DNA from: Thalassia testudinum
Lineage: Eukaryota > Streptophyta > Magnoliopsida > Alismatales > Hydrocharitaceae
Assembly: GCA_037157565.1 (NCBI GenBank)
Contig: JAZHRO010000026.1
Span: forward strand, 30,742,501 to 30,806,500
Length of the DNA: 64,000 bases
Reading direction: 5' to 3'
A model generated the notes under the pieces. That model was given only the letters and a program-made list of their open reading frames with translations, did not search any database and had not been told where the DNA came from. The position numbers and the translations under genes were made by a program. Shown in pieces: positions 34,277 to 46,342 of the stretch (its first letter is position 1; every line of letters starts with the position of its first letter).

Positions 34277-35514
34277 ATGCTTTTACTGTCATTTGCTTCA
34301 ATCTGAGGATTGCTCCCCGACTGGGCATATTCCACCTGATTTTTGAGCTCATGCCCTTTAAAGTGAAAAGGGGCAGGCCTCCTTCTGGTACATATGCTTT
34401 GTACAGCCAGCATACCAAATACCGAATCATCTATCTCCCCGATAGGCTGAAGTGGCAAGATCATCATCTCTTTTTTCTTTCCAACATCGAGGACCTAGTA
34501 GTCCCCTACACTTGGCAAGGCCCACCTGCGATTTGCCACCTAGAGTTAAGGAGCTTGACCCATCTACGCAGGCAAACGCAGACAAGGTAATGAAATTTGG
34601 GCTGATTGCCCACTCGAACCTCAAGCGAGGTGATATTCTGGCGACGTTGTCATGGGTTGTAAATTCCTATCCTACTCCATGTAAATTAGGGGGGGCAATA
34701 GCTTTAGAAAGTGTATTACCTACACCCTTTACTTAACTCCATTTTTTGTTGCAACTTTTGGGAGATTCCCCCACCCAGATACCCCCAGGCGTCGAGGCAA
34801 CTCCACCCACTGTGGGTCCCGGCATGGGGAGGAGAGGTCTATATAGCAAGGCAAAAGGAGTGAATCTTCCTTCCCAAAGGAGGCGAAGAGGAAGGAGGTG
34901 GCAGGTGAAGATAAGGCAGCAAAGGTCCCCCTAAAATGCCTGAGGGGGCCCCCTGTGAGGCTTCTTACGGGAGAGTCAACATACCCACTCCTCCGAGCCT
35001 AGGTGGGGTTGAGGCGAAGGATGGCCTAGTGGACCCGTCTCACCCATCTGACCCGCCCGAGGCAATCGTCTTAGGTGACTCCCCACTCGAGGCCCCTACA
35101 GAGGTGGCTCTGACGAGAGTGCCAGTGTTTCCACCCCTCACCGGCTCTACTATCACCTTCTCCCAGTTGGCACAGGAGGTGGCTACCACCGGAGGTTTTT
35201 TGGGTGTCAGCTTATTCGAGCAACCTTACTCCAAGCGGAGCTCGACAGGGGCAAGAGTACTGGTGGACCTCATTGGCCAGGGAGGTTCCGGGATGATAAG
35301 ACAGACAGTTGGGTCCATCAGACGATCTGTACTGGAGGCGGCCCCTGAAGGCCCCATACCAAGCCGGGTAGTGCTGGCTCAAGTAGGTGCTTCATGCAGC
35401 GCCCCAAACTTGGAGAGGTAAGTACTCCAGCACCTGCAAGATGTCATATTTTGGGTTACCTCCCAGCAGGAAGGAATGAACTTTAACCACATGTTCTCCT
35501 ACTGCTTGCGTGTG

Positions 35515-35594
35515 GTAAGTTTCTCCTTATTTATTTTTTATTTCTCCTTTGGTAAAAAATTGGGTCTTACACCTCCGTCAGTGCACTTTGACAG
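35515..35594 (+). other. Predicted intron of the Tat-2 antisense gene
   Basis: The donor is TGTG|GTAAGTTTCTCC and the acceptor TTTGACAG|GTTAAG, giving 80 bp. The matching Tat-1 intron is 83 bp. Intron 1 is likewise shared: donors CCAT|GTAAGT (Tat-1) and CCAT|GTAAAT (Tat-2) follow the same protein block. Confidence 0.72.
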
Positions 35595-36792
35595 GTTAAG
35601 ACTCTTAGGACTTTGTCCCACATGGCGATGTTCCATCAGACATCGCTAAACCAATCGTCTCCACCAAGGTGGCCGACATGGCTACCAAATGGGCTGTGAC
35701 TCCTAAAGTGGAGCAGAGGAATTTTACCCGTCTATTCGCAGAGGCCACAGCCACTCGTGAGAGGGCAGAGAAGGCCACTGAGGAGGCTACTCGAAAGCTC
35801 CGCTAGCAACAAGAGGCAGCTGGCCAAGTGACCTGGCTATAGGAGGAGCTGAAGGCCTACAAAGGTCTAAGAAGAGCCAGGTACCTGGGTGGAAAATTGG
35901 AGGAGAGTTTCATCAAGATCCACAAGAGGGACCTTGTGGCCTTACGAGACTTATCTGAGTGCCTGCAAACCTTTTGTACCAACGTTCTCTCATTGAAGGA
36001 GGAAGTGCAAGTAATTAGGGTTTCCCACTCCTCGACCGTGGAAGGGTATGAGGTGGCTCTTTAAGAGGAGCACCTTCGCCTGGACACGACTATTGATGAA
36101 GTTGCCCAACTGAAGACAAGTCACTAGAAGGTGAAGGCAATTGTGGAAAGCCTGAGAGCCGACCTCGCCAAGGCCCAGTAGCTTGGAGAGGACAGGGGCA
36201 AGAAGGTGCTGGAGCTGGAGAGTCGCAGCCAAAGCTTGATCCTGAGACGATGATGGTGTTCTCCTCCGATCCATCTATGGAGGAGAATCGAGACTTGATC
36301 TCAAAGGAGATCGGTAAGTATACCTTGGCGGTCGTGTAGTTTCTACTATAGGGCAAGTAGACTTCAGTGGAGGAGCTATACAACTGACTGGTCTATGGAC
36401 CAGTTCCTACCCAAGTGCAACCATCAAAAAGCTGATGGTCTGATCGTGGATAAGGCTCCCATCGATCCGCCTGAGGGCCAACCAGGAATCCCGATTCCTG
36501 AAGAGGAAGCGGACAAGCCAAGTCCGTCAAGAGTCGTGGAGCCGCCTGCTCGACCAATCAGCCCTCCTAGCACGGTCTCTTCGCCACCTCAAACTCTTGA
36601 AGCTGATATCTTTGACGACTTAAAGTGAAGCTTCCTACCTTTCGAGAGTGTTATCGTTGTTTCCTTTTTCCTTTGTTAACTTTTTTTTTGTGGGCCATTT
36701 GATAGGAATGTCCTCTGGGAAATGTAACAAACACAACCATGAAATGAAAGGAAAAAATGTATATCTTTATTGTCTTTTCTCTTTCTCTCTTT

Positions 36793-38080
36793 TTACACAT
36801 GGTACAATCGTAAATTGCTCGCATGCCAAGTACAAGGGATTGGTTTACCGCCTAGGGTCTGTAACTCGTAGAAGTCGCCTGAACTGTCTTTACGAATTTT
36901 ATAAGGCCCCTCCCATGGGGCATCCAATTTTCTGCCTGAGTTACTTGGCATGTAGCCTTCGCTTTTTTGCAAGACCAAGTCTCCTTCAGAGAACTTCCGC
37001 TTACGGACCCGCCTATTGTAGGTAACTGTTGTCGCTTCTTTGTACTTGAGTGCCGCTTCTAATGCTTTCTCCCTTAGCTCGTTCACGAGGTCCAAGGCCA
37101 GGCAGACTTAATCATCATTAGTGGCGAGGTCATATAGTTGTGTCCGGTAGGTGGGAGGACTGTCTCTATTGGTATCTAAGCTTCCATGTCATACACAAGG
37201 CTGAAAGGTACGTGGCCTGTGGAAGTCATTTGGCAAGTCTTGTAACCCCACAGTACGTCCGACAGCTGATCCACCCATCTTCCTTTTGCTGAATCCATCC
37301 GACACTTCAGCGCTGAAATAATGGTGCGATTGGTTACCTCTGCTTATCTGTTTGCTTGAGGGTGATCCACGGATGTGAAGAATAGGTGGATATCCCAGCT
37401 GGTGCAAAATTCTTCAAACTTTTTGCAGGCAAACGGGATACCATTTTCTGTGACAATGCACTAAGGTATCCCGTACTAAACTATGATGTTCTTTGGAATG
37501 AACGAGACGACCCTATCAACTGTTGGGTTGGCTATGGCCTCAGCTTCGACCCACTTGGAGAAATAGTCTACCACCACCAATATAAGCTGCTTTTGAGCCG
37601 GGGCTGGTGAGAAAGGGCCAATGAAGTCCATGACCCATTTTGCAAAGGGGATGAGTGACATGATAGGCACTAACTTTCCAAGCAGCAAGTAGTGCAGGGT
37701 AGCAAACCACTGGCACTTGTTGCACTTGTGCACGAACTCCTTGCATTATTGCTTCCTTTGGGGCCAGAAGTACCCCACCTGGAACAACTGGGCCAAGAGT
37801 GTCTTAAACCCTTCATGGTTCTTGCATATACCTCCGTGGGCTTCTTGGAGAGCCTACGTCGCCTCCTCATTTGTAAGGCAGTGCAACAAGGGGGTGGAAT
37901 ACCCCTACTTGTACAATTTTCCCTATATTAAGGTGTACCTAGAGGCCTTCAGGCAGAATGCCTTGGGTTGCGGTTCCCTCGAGGGTAGCTTGCGAGTGTT
38001 CAAGTATGTGATGATAGGTGTCATCCATGATGTGGATTGTTATATCATGAACATCCTAGGAGCAAGTATTATTGGCTCTT
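36793..38080 (-). pseudogene. Integrase of Tat-2
   Basis: On the - strand the zinc-binding region ends KCNKCQWFATLHYL. The core follows with MDFIGPFSPAP, LILVVVDYFSKWVEAEAIAN, then CIVTENGIPFACKKFE, where the second catalytic Asp of the DDE triad is Glu. Next come AEVTNRTIISALKCRMDSAK and LSDVLWGYKT. The C-terminal frame (37095-36793) reads LDAPWEGPYKIRKDSSGDFY and ends SNLRLYHV* (GPY/F module, no chromodomain). Frame breaks lie near 37190, 37340 and 37740. It converges with the antisense gene ending at 36628. Confidence 0.87.
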
Positions 38081-38104
38081 TTAAAGCTTGGAAACATCCT
38101 CTTC

Positions 38105-39000
38105 CTATTCGAGCGGGATTGCCGAGGCTAGGCGGGCTAATGCGTCTGCTATGGGGTTGTTGGATCGGGGTACCCGCCTAATCAAGACAGTCTTGAAGTC
38201 CGACAGCTTCTCCTTGACCTTGTCGGTGTACAAGATCATATTTGGATTCCGAGCTTGGTACTCGCCATTTATTTGATTGGTGACCAATTGGGAATCCAAG
38301 TAGATCTCCAATGATGGGACACCTCTTGACTTTGCCACCCAAATGTTGGCTAACATGGCCTCGTATTCCACCACAATATTGGATGTTGGGAAGACAAGTT
38401 TGATGGCGTACTTATGAGTAACACCGTCTGGGGCAGTCAAGGCTATGCTAGCCCTAGACCTAGCTATCATGGACGAGCCGTCTACATATAGCTTCCAGGG
38501 TAAAGTGAGAGAGGCATCTAGGTCTGTAAATTTCGTGACAAAGTCCGCTAAGACTTGTCCTTTGATCGATCTCCTCGGCTGATACTGGACATCAAACTCC
38601 ACTAACTCCATAGCCCATTTTATCTACCATGCCGACCTCGTGAGCTTATGTAACATTCACTGCAGGAGGAAGTCAAACAGAACCACTATCGTATGAACCT
38701 GGAAGTACGTGCATAGCTTTCTGGCGGCAGTCACCAAAGCTAGCCCGAGTTTCTCAATGACCGTATATTTAACTTCTACACCTTAATAAGTCCTGTTAAC
38801 GAAGTATACTGGTCGTTGCCCCCCTTCTTGCTTGTCAACTAAGACGGCGCTGATGACAGACATAGACGCTGCTAGGTATAAGAGAGACTCCCCCGACTTA
38901 GGAGCCGTCAGGATGGGGGGAGTTCTAAGTGCTTCCTTCACTTCTTCTAAAGCCTTCTGGCAATGAGGAGTCCAATGGGCAGTAGAATAACCTTTGTAGG
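38105..39000 (-). pseudogene. Two RNase H domains of Tat-2
   Basis: The second domain is open over 168 codons (38611-38105): LYVDGSSMIARSRASIALTA, VEYEAMLANIWVAKS, LDSQLVTNQINGEYQARNP, NNPIADALARLASAIP. Catalytic Asp/Glu positions are present. The first domain (about 39000-38612) contains QRPVYFVNRTY, KYTVIEKLGLALVTAARKL and YFQVHTIVVLFD, with stops. Two successive RNase H domains place the element in the Tat lineage. Confidence 0.88.
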
Positions 39001-39009
39001 CATTTATCA

Positions 39010-39955
39010 GAAGATCAAGACAAGAATCGACCTAAAGAGGCGATCTTGTCGACTAATGACTGCATCCCTTTCAGAGTACTTGGCGGTTTCAAGGCCATGA
39101 TTACCTGAATCTTGTCAGGGTTGGCTTCTATTCCTCTGTTTGAGACCAAGAACCCCAAGAACTTCCCTACCGAAACACCAAAAACACACTTTTCAAGGTT
39201 CAGGCGGAGGCGAGTGTTCCTCAAGACATGGAACACCTCTGCTAAATACTTTAAGTGTTGTGGGAAGTTTGATCCCTTCACCAACATATCATCAATGTAC
39301 ACCTTAAATGATTTACCTATTAAATAATAAAAAATCATATTTACAAGGTAGTGGTAAGTTGCTCCAACATTTTTCAAGTCAAAGGGCATGGCTCTATATT
39401 GAACAGACCACTATTTGTTATGAATGAGGTATGAGGTCTGTCAGCTGGAGCAAGGCTTATATGATGATACCCGCTGTAGGCATCCGGGAAGGACATGTGG
39501 AATTAACCACTGCAGGAATCCACCAGACATCCACCCTTGGCAAGGCTAACTCATCCTTTGTGCAGGCTTCATTCAAGTTGGTGAAGTCCATGCACATCTG
39601 CCATTTGCCGCTGGCTTTCTTAACCATGACCACATTTGACAACCATGCCAAGTACAAGGACTCTTCAATGAAGCTGGCTTCAAGGAGCTTCTGGACTTCT
39701 ACCTCAACCGCTTGCCATTGTTCGGCTAACTTGTGCCTACGTGCCTGTTTGACGACCCAAGCACCCGCCTGAATGTTGAGTGGTGCTGAATCAGGGACAG
39801 GTCCACCCCCGACAGGTCATTGGCGAACCAAGCGAATACGTCCACATTAGCCCTAAGCAAGAGTAGCAACTCCTGAACTTCGAAGGGATCAAGGTCTGCT
39901 CCTACCTTGACGAGCTTAGTAGCGTCGTCATGGTATAACTGTATAGCCATGGCTG
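39010..39955 (-). pseudogene. Reverse transcriptase of Tat-2
   Basis: Readable blocks on the - strand are WLSNVVMVKKASGKWQMCMD, FTNLNEACTKDELALPRVD, MPFDLKNVGATYHYLVNMIF, SFKVYIDDMLVKG (catalytic YIDD intact) and KCVFGVSVGKFLGFLVSNRG. The frame changes between 39460 and 39390. The 39389-39015 frame covers palm and thumb. Confidence 0.88.
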
Positions 39956-40010
39956 AAGAACCTGGTTGGAGCTCCTAAGTCGCCAGCAGATCAGCTGGAT
40001 TTGCTTCCTG

Positions 40011-40640
40011 TTACATCGCCTGGACTTGGCTTCTCTTATTCCTCCATTTCTGTTGCTTGGGGGGTCTTGGCTCCATAGATCGCTCCAACTCGATCCTTAA
40101 GAGCTCTCGCCCAGTCATTTGATCCACATGTACTATTCCTACTCCTTGAGGAGTTTGGAAAAGCATGAACTGGAAATAAGAGGGAATCAATCGGAAGGCA
40201 TGGGTTGTTGGGTGATCGATAATACCGTCAAATGCTGCCGTCAATCCAGCTACTATGAATGTGGTCGTCCTATTCAGATGACTGTCCCCATTACAAACAA
40301 ATAAGGGAAGGCTGATCTCCCCTTTTGGCATCACCTTGTGATTGTTGAACCTTATGACCGGGTGAGCTGAAAGGGAGAGGTGATCTTCTTTGAAGCCTAG
40401 CTTAAGCAATGTCTTCCAAAATAGGGCATCCACCGCATTGCCTTCATCTACTAGGAATCTAGGCTGTAGCTGCCCCGCCAGTAGGAGAGTGACCAAAAGC
40501 GAGTCCATGTGCTTTGCCGGGTTAGGCAAAGAGGCAAACAGCTTAAAGACCGCCTGCTTGATAGTACCTCTCTCCCCCCACTGAAAAGTGGGGAACGCAT
40601 TGTGGGGTGCCCACCTAAATGGACTAGCTTGCTAGCTTGG
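40011..40640 (-). pseudogene. Aspartic protease of Tat-2
   Basis: A 172-codon open frame (40529-40011) carries FLVDEGNAVDALFWKTLLKL, HKVMPKGEISLPLFVC and a C-terminal IIDHPTTHAFRLIPSYFQF. The DEG active-site triplet replaces the usual DSG/DTG, as in Tat-1, so it may be a subfamily trait. The downstream tail LERSMEPRPPKQQKW links to RT. Confidence 0.83.
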
Positions 40641-41876
40641 GGTGGTGTTGACCCCAAAGATGACCTCAACCTCCGTACCTATGGGTTCAGGTAATGAGAG
40701 ATAAGCATTATAGGGCAACACAGCCATCACTGCCAATACTTGACCGTGGTATTCTGGTGGGGGGAGCTAGGGCGACACCACCTGCTCAATCTAGCAAGCC
40801 TTGGCCTCGTCTGGCTCCTAGTATGTGATAAAAACCATGTTGACCTGTCGAACTTGCTAAAGCTTCTCCTTATGATAGTCCTCCGGACCCTCCATGGGTC
40901 TCTTGCCTTTGTCTTGGCCCTTGTTCGCTTAACGAAGTGGGCCAAGTTTCCATGCCGGATCTGGGACTCGATTTGGTCACGCAGATTCCGACAGTCTTCA
41001 GTGGCGTGGTCCCAGGCCCTGTGGTACTTACAGCAGGGCCTGGAATTAGCCTTCTTCTTAAGAGGCTTTGGTGGGGGTAGTAGGCCCTTGTTGGTGGACC
41101 ACACCTCCACTAACGTGTCCGCCTAGTTCACGGCCAGGGAAGTGTACTCTTCGTAAAACTCTCGCCTAGGCTAGCGAGGTCTGTTATTTTGGCCCTTGGT
41201 GGGCCGGTCCCTCCTCCGATCGTGGAAGTTGGCCTTCCACTTGTTGAAGCGACTCCCTCCGCAGATAAACACGGGAGCCGGCTCTCTTAAGGACCTCTTC
41301 TCCTCAATAGGACCGAGATCGTCTCCATCCCATCCTCCAACTGACTACAAGAGCAAGAGTCGTCCTACTCTGTGAACTGCATAGCCCTATCCCATAACTC
41401 CGCCATATCTCTAGCGGGAATGAGACCTGACATGAAGCACTGGATGGCTATGGCATCGTGCGACCTCTTACACTTGAAATATTGAGCCTTGAACTGGTCT
41501 AGGTATGATCGTAAGGACTAAACTTTCCGTTGTCAGATTTCTGATAGCCTTTCTCGGTTACCTCTAACCCTTTGCTGCCTCACAAAGTATAGACAGAACT
41601 TATCCGCAAATTCTTGGAAGTAGGTGATCTGTCCTGTCGGCAATTCATTAAACAACTCATAGGCTATGCCGGATAGATAAGATGGGAATACCAGACAAAG
41701 TATTCCATCTGGGCAGCCATGAACCAACATAATTTGGCGATAACTCCCAACAAAGCTATTGTGGTCCACCATCCCGTCGTATTGGGTCATGACCGGCTGC
41801 TTGAACTTTTCCGACAGAGGTGCCGTCATCACCTCAATGAAAGGGTACGTAGTGACATAGGCACACATGCATATAC
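40641..41876 (-). pseudogene. gag: gag of Tat-2, 3' part (capsid and zinc knuckle)
   Basis: The capsid core (41868-41533) reads TYPFIEVMTAPLSEKFKQPV, HNSFVGSYRQIMLVHG, VFPSYLSGIAYELFNELPTG and FADKFCLYFVRQQRVRGNRE. It covers exactly the sequence that the hAT-type element splits in Tat-1. The zinc-knuckle region (about 41050-40960) reads CKYHRAWDHATEDCRNLRDQ. Stops occur near 41520 and 41340. The 5' part of the gene lies 16 kb away at 57761-58306, separated by the Athila element. Confidence 0.86.
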
Positions 41877-41881
41877 CCCTT

Positions 41882-44429
41882 TGTTGACGCGCTGAAACAG
41901 TGTTTTAGAAGTCGTTACATTGTAGTATAGGTCGTAATAACGCGAAAACAGATAAAATTTATACTTGAATAAAATCCAAGGTTGTCACTAGGAGCAAGTA
42001 GCAAAATAAATCTCAAAATTGCAATTCTATCACAAGATATCAATATATGATGAAATTTTCAAACACAAATGATACGTATATAAGAGCAAATGTTGATAGT
42101 ACAAAAAGATTAGGGTAAAATGGTGATTTGAATCACCAATTACCCGAATTACAATAATAGCAAATATCTCAATAGTATCAATCAACCAAATGCAACGTAT
42201 GATAAGTGAACAGTGCAGTCATAACCAGTAACAGAGGCAAAGGCCTCTCTTTCTCAAGCCTTAGGAAAAGGCACAACAGAGCTCAGCACCAACACAAACA
42301 AAGGCAAAGGCCCCCCTCAGAATTTGCTAAGTGTCGAGAGGTAGGCAGCAGAGGAAAGACCCCTCCCCCCTCTCTCTTCTTCCTTTCCCTTTCTTTCTTC
42401 TCAGATATATGCTAATCGGATCCAGGCGTATGAGTAATCAGAGCAGAGCCCAGACCCGCGTGGTGTGACCGCGGGCGAGGCGTGCATGCGCACGTGGAGA
42501 GGGACCTCACCCTATGCTCACTAAGGCAACGAAGCACTGAGAGAAATTCCTCTTATACCACATAAACAGCTTCGCTGCTCACGATGTGGGACTATATCTG
42601 AGCCCCTTCTTCGCGTGTTTGCTGTGAAGACTCCAATCAATTGAGCTGTTACTGTCATTTTTTTTTGAAGTAAAAGGGTAGTTATCCAACGGAGCTATTA
42701 CTGTCGTTGCTTCATGCAATTGATGCTGCGAGTGGTTGCGTAGAGTGAATCCGCAGCTTCTGGAAGTGGATCTGAGTAGTAAAGCGGCCGAAGAAGGGCA
42801 AACGGAGGTGGAGATGACACTGTCAATGGTGGAGCTCCGACGCAACCTAAAATCCACGAATATGGGCTCTAGGCCCCAATGAACACGTTCAAGAGAGTCG
42901 CCTTGAGTCAAGGAAGGCGACAACGGTGTTTGTAAAGTGTGAGGTGTGTGGTGGTCGTGCATCGTCAGAGAGGGCGTGTGTGGAGTATGGAGTTCGGTGG
43001 AGCTAAGGAGTAGATGGAAGGTGAAATTTGTAGAGAGCTTTTGATGGAGGGAGTACGGCGGTGCTTTTGGAGGTGGAGCGGGCGTGTTTGGTGGTGTGTA
43101 GTGTGCTCGCAACCTCACTGGAGCTTGGCCGAAGCGAAAGAAGATGACGGCGTTGAGGGAGAAACGGTGGTCGTTCGTGTGTCGTAAGTGCGGGAAAGAG
43201 AAGTAGGGAGAGAAAGAAGAGGATAGAGAGGTTTTGGAGAGAAGATAGGCGGAGGGCTCTGGTTGTGGCTGACTGGAGCCAGAGAAGATGGAGGCGACGG
43301 CGATTGAGGCAGAAGAACGCCCTCCCTTTGAGCAGAGAGATGCGCGAGGAAGGAAGATGTTGGCACCTCCAATTTGATGGTTAGAGGTGCAGAGGAGCAG
43401 GTCAGAGAGAGGTCGTCGGAGCAAATTGTAAAGGTGGCTGGAGAGGAAAAAGAGAGGATTTTCTTTGGCCAAAATTTGCTAAGGAGCAAGGGTTCTTGCC
43501 CCTGATCCTTTTATAGGCCATGGGGAGGGGTGTCAAGCTTGGTAAGCTTGCCGAAGTAGGATACCCACATCTCTCATGCGTTCGCATGAGAGATTGGGAA
43601 AGAATTGAAGCCCACGAATAGGTTCAAATTGTAGAGAAATTTCTTAGGAATCTTCCTTCCAAATTTGAAAGAAACTGAGCATGAAATCAGGGAGAAAACT
43701 CTTATTGAAGGTCGCCGGAGTTACAGGAATAGGGCATGGAGGCAACGGGGACCTTTTTGCGAAGAAGACAACAAAGATAGGGGGTTTTTGTAATAATTTC
43801 AAAAGCTAAGGGATTATTTAGAATAATAAAAGTCAGACTTAGATTAAAATGCAAACTAAGTCAAAATAATCTCAAATTGGGCTTAAATTTTTTATATAAA
43901 CCTAATTTGAACCTAAAGAATCCAATGGTGAAGTTGGATTTTGGTTTTGACTTCGTTTAACTGGGTAATTTATGTAAAAATCCAAATTAGGGCAATAGTC
44001 TGTTTTGGATCAAAACAAGTTCTAATGGTCAATTCAAAGATGCTAAACCCTAAAGAATATTTTTCTATGAATTTTAGAGGGTTTATGTGAATTTTATCTT
44101 AAACAGAACATAAGTTAATTAAGTAGGTCTGTTTTTAGGGTTTCAGATGTCCATTAATTCATGAAATGCGTGAAAACTCATTTTTGTTTGCATGGACCCA
44201 CTTATTAGGCATTAATGACTAAATGATCTTTAATAAACCCGTAGCATACCCTGTGGTTATTCTGTATTTGTAATAAGACGGTAAAATTGCATAAATAACC
44301 CTGTTTTAATCTTTTCTTCTCAAAACAATTCATCATACTCAATAGACCTTCTAACTGATATGTAGGAGCTTTTATTGACCTTATAAGACCAAATTGAGCT
44401 AATTATAGCTCATGATGGTGTTCCCATCA
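41882..44429 (-). repeat. 3' LTR of the Athila element
   Basis: A 2548-bp LTR running on the + strand from TGTTGACGCGCTGAAACAG to GTGTTCCCATCA. It is collinear with both halves of 52631-57760 and with the solo LTR 14172-16778. A TATA box (CCTATAAAAGG on the - strand) is at 43507-43516. The 297-codon - strand frame at 42579-43472 spans U3/R sequence; a similar frame appears in the other LTR copy, and it is not a known gene. Confidence 0.9.
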
Positions 44430-46342
44430 TACCCCCATGTCAAGCTTTTGCTAGTCCCTTAGTAAAATTCTATGAATCAAAACCAGTTATCTAGGTTGGA
44501 TGTACCGTCAGGATACCCTACTAAGCCGCATCTCTAAGAATCAGATCTTAATACCAACAATAGGCATAGAGATACTCAAGTACCAACCCAGATCCAGACC
44601 TGACTAGCTCTCGCCTCAGTCTACCGCGAAGTTTCTAAGGCCCGCAGGAACTAACCTAAGGTTCATTGTACCCAGCGGTTAAAGCACCCGTGCTTGAAAC
44701 ATGGTTAGTCCAGGTTCAGTTTGCCAACGCATTTTGTAAGAGAGAGATATAGGAGAATTTAATTTGTGGAGAGGTTTCTATCTCTTTTTCTTTTCATTAT
44801 ATTTTTCCTTAGATCCATTTTTGGATTGGCCCTAAACACAGTCTATATCGGATTTCTTGTCCCCACCATCAATCTTCGCAGGATCCCTAGCAATCAATGC
44901 TTCGAGATAACACCACCCATGGCAACCCCCAGAACCCTTGCTTTTGAGATTTCGGGATAATCTTGCCCATGGCGTTCTGCAACTAAATCCAGACCCTAGC
45001 AATCGACATTTCGTGATAATGCTGTTCATGGCATCTGAACCAACACAAGGTGCTTACATGCCTCCGGTAAGATATTTAGATATCCTATGAGACAAGCACC
45101 GAGGAGACGATATGTTATTGCGCATCTTCGAGGGGAATTTTCCGCCTCTCTGCATAGGGAACTCGTCCGAATCAACTTGCGTTTTCGAGCCGCTCCTAAT
45201 TTAGGACCATTTTCATAACAGATTAAATGCCCTTTGGCATGATTTTATTATTTAAAGCACACTGAACCAAACTGTGTGATTTAGGGTGCTTAAGTTACTG
45301 AGTCCAGCAAACCAGAGGTCAGTTAACGAAGTTGAATACTATCTAAGCGTTAGACCTAATACACAAACTTTACATTTTCCCCAACCTCTTGAGGACTAAT
45401 CTGGATCGTGACAAGTACGTGAGTGTTTAAATCCAATCAGATCCAAGAGGCCAAAGGTCGGTATTCGCCACTAATCCCTTAAGTTTTAGCCTTTCAGGTG
45501 TTAATTCATCATTCAATCCAACCTAGAAGTTAGGTAAGTTCAATATTTCTTTGAAGGGACTCAATTTCTTTCTCTCTTTCTGCACCTTCAATTTTTCTTC
45601 CTTCCTTTTCTCATAAAATAGCTCTCCTTTTTCCTCAACCTTTTTTTTTGGTGAAACCCTTTTTGTGAATTAATTATCACGACCTTTTGCACTTTAATAC
45701 CCCCCATGCCTACGATTTGCAATGTCATTGTAAATTAGGTGGGTTCGAGTTCAGCTTAGATCGTATATTAGAACAGGTTCAAAGGGTGGGTGGACGAGTC
45801 AGGATGATTGTTGCGGACGATTTTAAACTCTGGTATGAGTACTAGAGGTGGAGTTGGTTGTTCTAATAGACGAACCCTAAAGTGCAATATGAGTTCAGCA
45901 AAGCGATGTCAAAATGGTTTCAGGTTTTTTCAAAAAAATAACGGATTGCCTTCCGTTAAGCGCTGAGTTTAACGCCATCAACTGAGCACAATATGCTCAG
46001 GGAGAATGAAGATCAAAAGATACCTCAGCCAAATTTGTATTAATGAGTTCAATGAATGGCTCAAGTCGCTAGCCATTCACGATGAAAGGTTCAGAATCAA
46101 GGATGGGTTGACTGATTTCTTTGACTCCATTTCCAAAGATTCATCTCACCAAGAATGGTCCACTCCACTTAGATCTGAGTTTTCCTAGGTAAGAGTTTGA
46201 GCTTGGCATCAAAGTGTAAGACTTTCTGATCAAGGTGGAAAGATTTTCGTATAATGTACCTTTCATGGAAGGCCTTGACCAGCTCTTTGTAAATACGCGA
46301 GTTTTCGTACGCATCATTGCTTAGTTCCTCGATCTCACTCAA
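44430..46342. other. Athila 3' non-coding region
   Basis: About 1.9 kb between the 3' LTR and integrase. The polypurine tract (- strand GACATGGGGGTA, 44430-44441) abuts the LTR. A tRNA-like pol III promoter pair is at 44669-44725. Open frames are short. No env-like protein, signal peptide or membrane segment was seen. Confidence 0.6.
44669..44725 (+). repeat. Candidate tRNA-derived SINE head
   Basis: TACCCAGCGGTT resembles a pol III A box, and GGTTCAGTTTGCC, about 44 bp further, resembles a B box. The order and spacing fit a tRNA or tRNA-derived SINE. The sequence does not fold into a normal tRNA by eye, and no target duplication was found. Confidence 0.35.

Larger units (their letters stand above)
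28865..36628 (+). pseudogene. Antisense multi-exon gene of Tat-2, split by a 5-kb LTR
   Basis: The gene lies opposite to gag-pol. Exon 1 starts ATG at 28865 (MSRLTVKGKSASSS) and contains FPSNFRSRTTIKAFLGVYGL, CRYAIEHGLRVPLNSFFVSF and APLQLSLN. The LTR 29202-34276 interrupts it, and it resumes with NAFTVICFNLRI, PFKVKRGRPPSGTYALYSQH and MKFGLIAHSNLKRGDILATL. A donor at 34681 and an acceptor near 34764-34778 define intron 1. Exon 2 (about 34780-35514) is Pro/Ser-rich. Intron 2 is 35515-35594. Exon 3 is a coiled coil (35600-36230: FAEATATRERAEKATEEATR, VEGYEVAL, IVESLRADLAKAQ). The C-terminus is acidic and ends ADIFDDLK* at 36628. Stops at 35806, 35841, 36063 and 36126 break it. No homologue of known function is recognised; the N-terminus resembles the 'putative gypsy type transposon' domain of Tat antisense ORFs. 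Confidence 0.78.

Noticed and set aside
42579..43472. 297-codon open frame on the - strand as a protein gene
   Set aside because: It lies wholly inside an Athila LTR. Related frames recur in the other LTR copy but are broken at different places, and composition is low-complexity Ser/Pro/Leu without a domain.
44430..46342. An env-like gene in the Athila element
   Set aside because: No long frame, signal peptide or membrane segment is visible on the element's strand.
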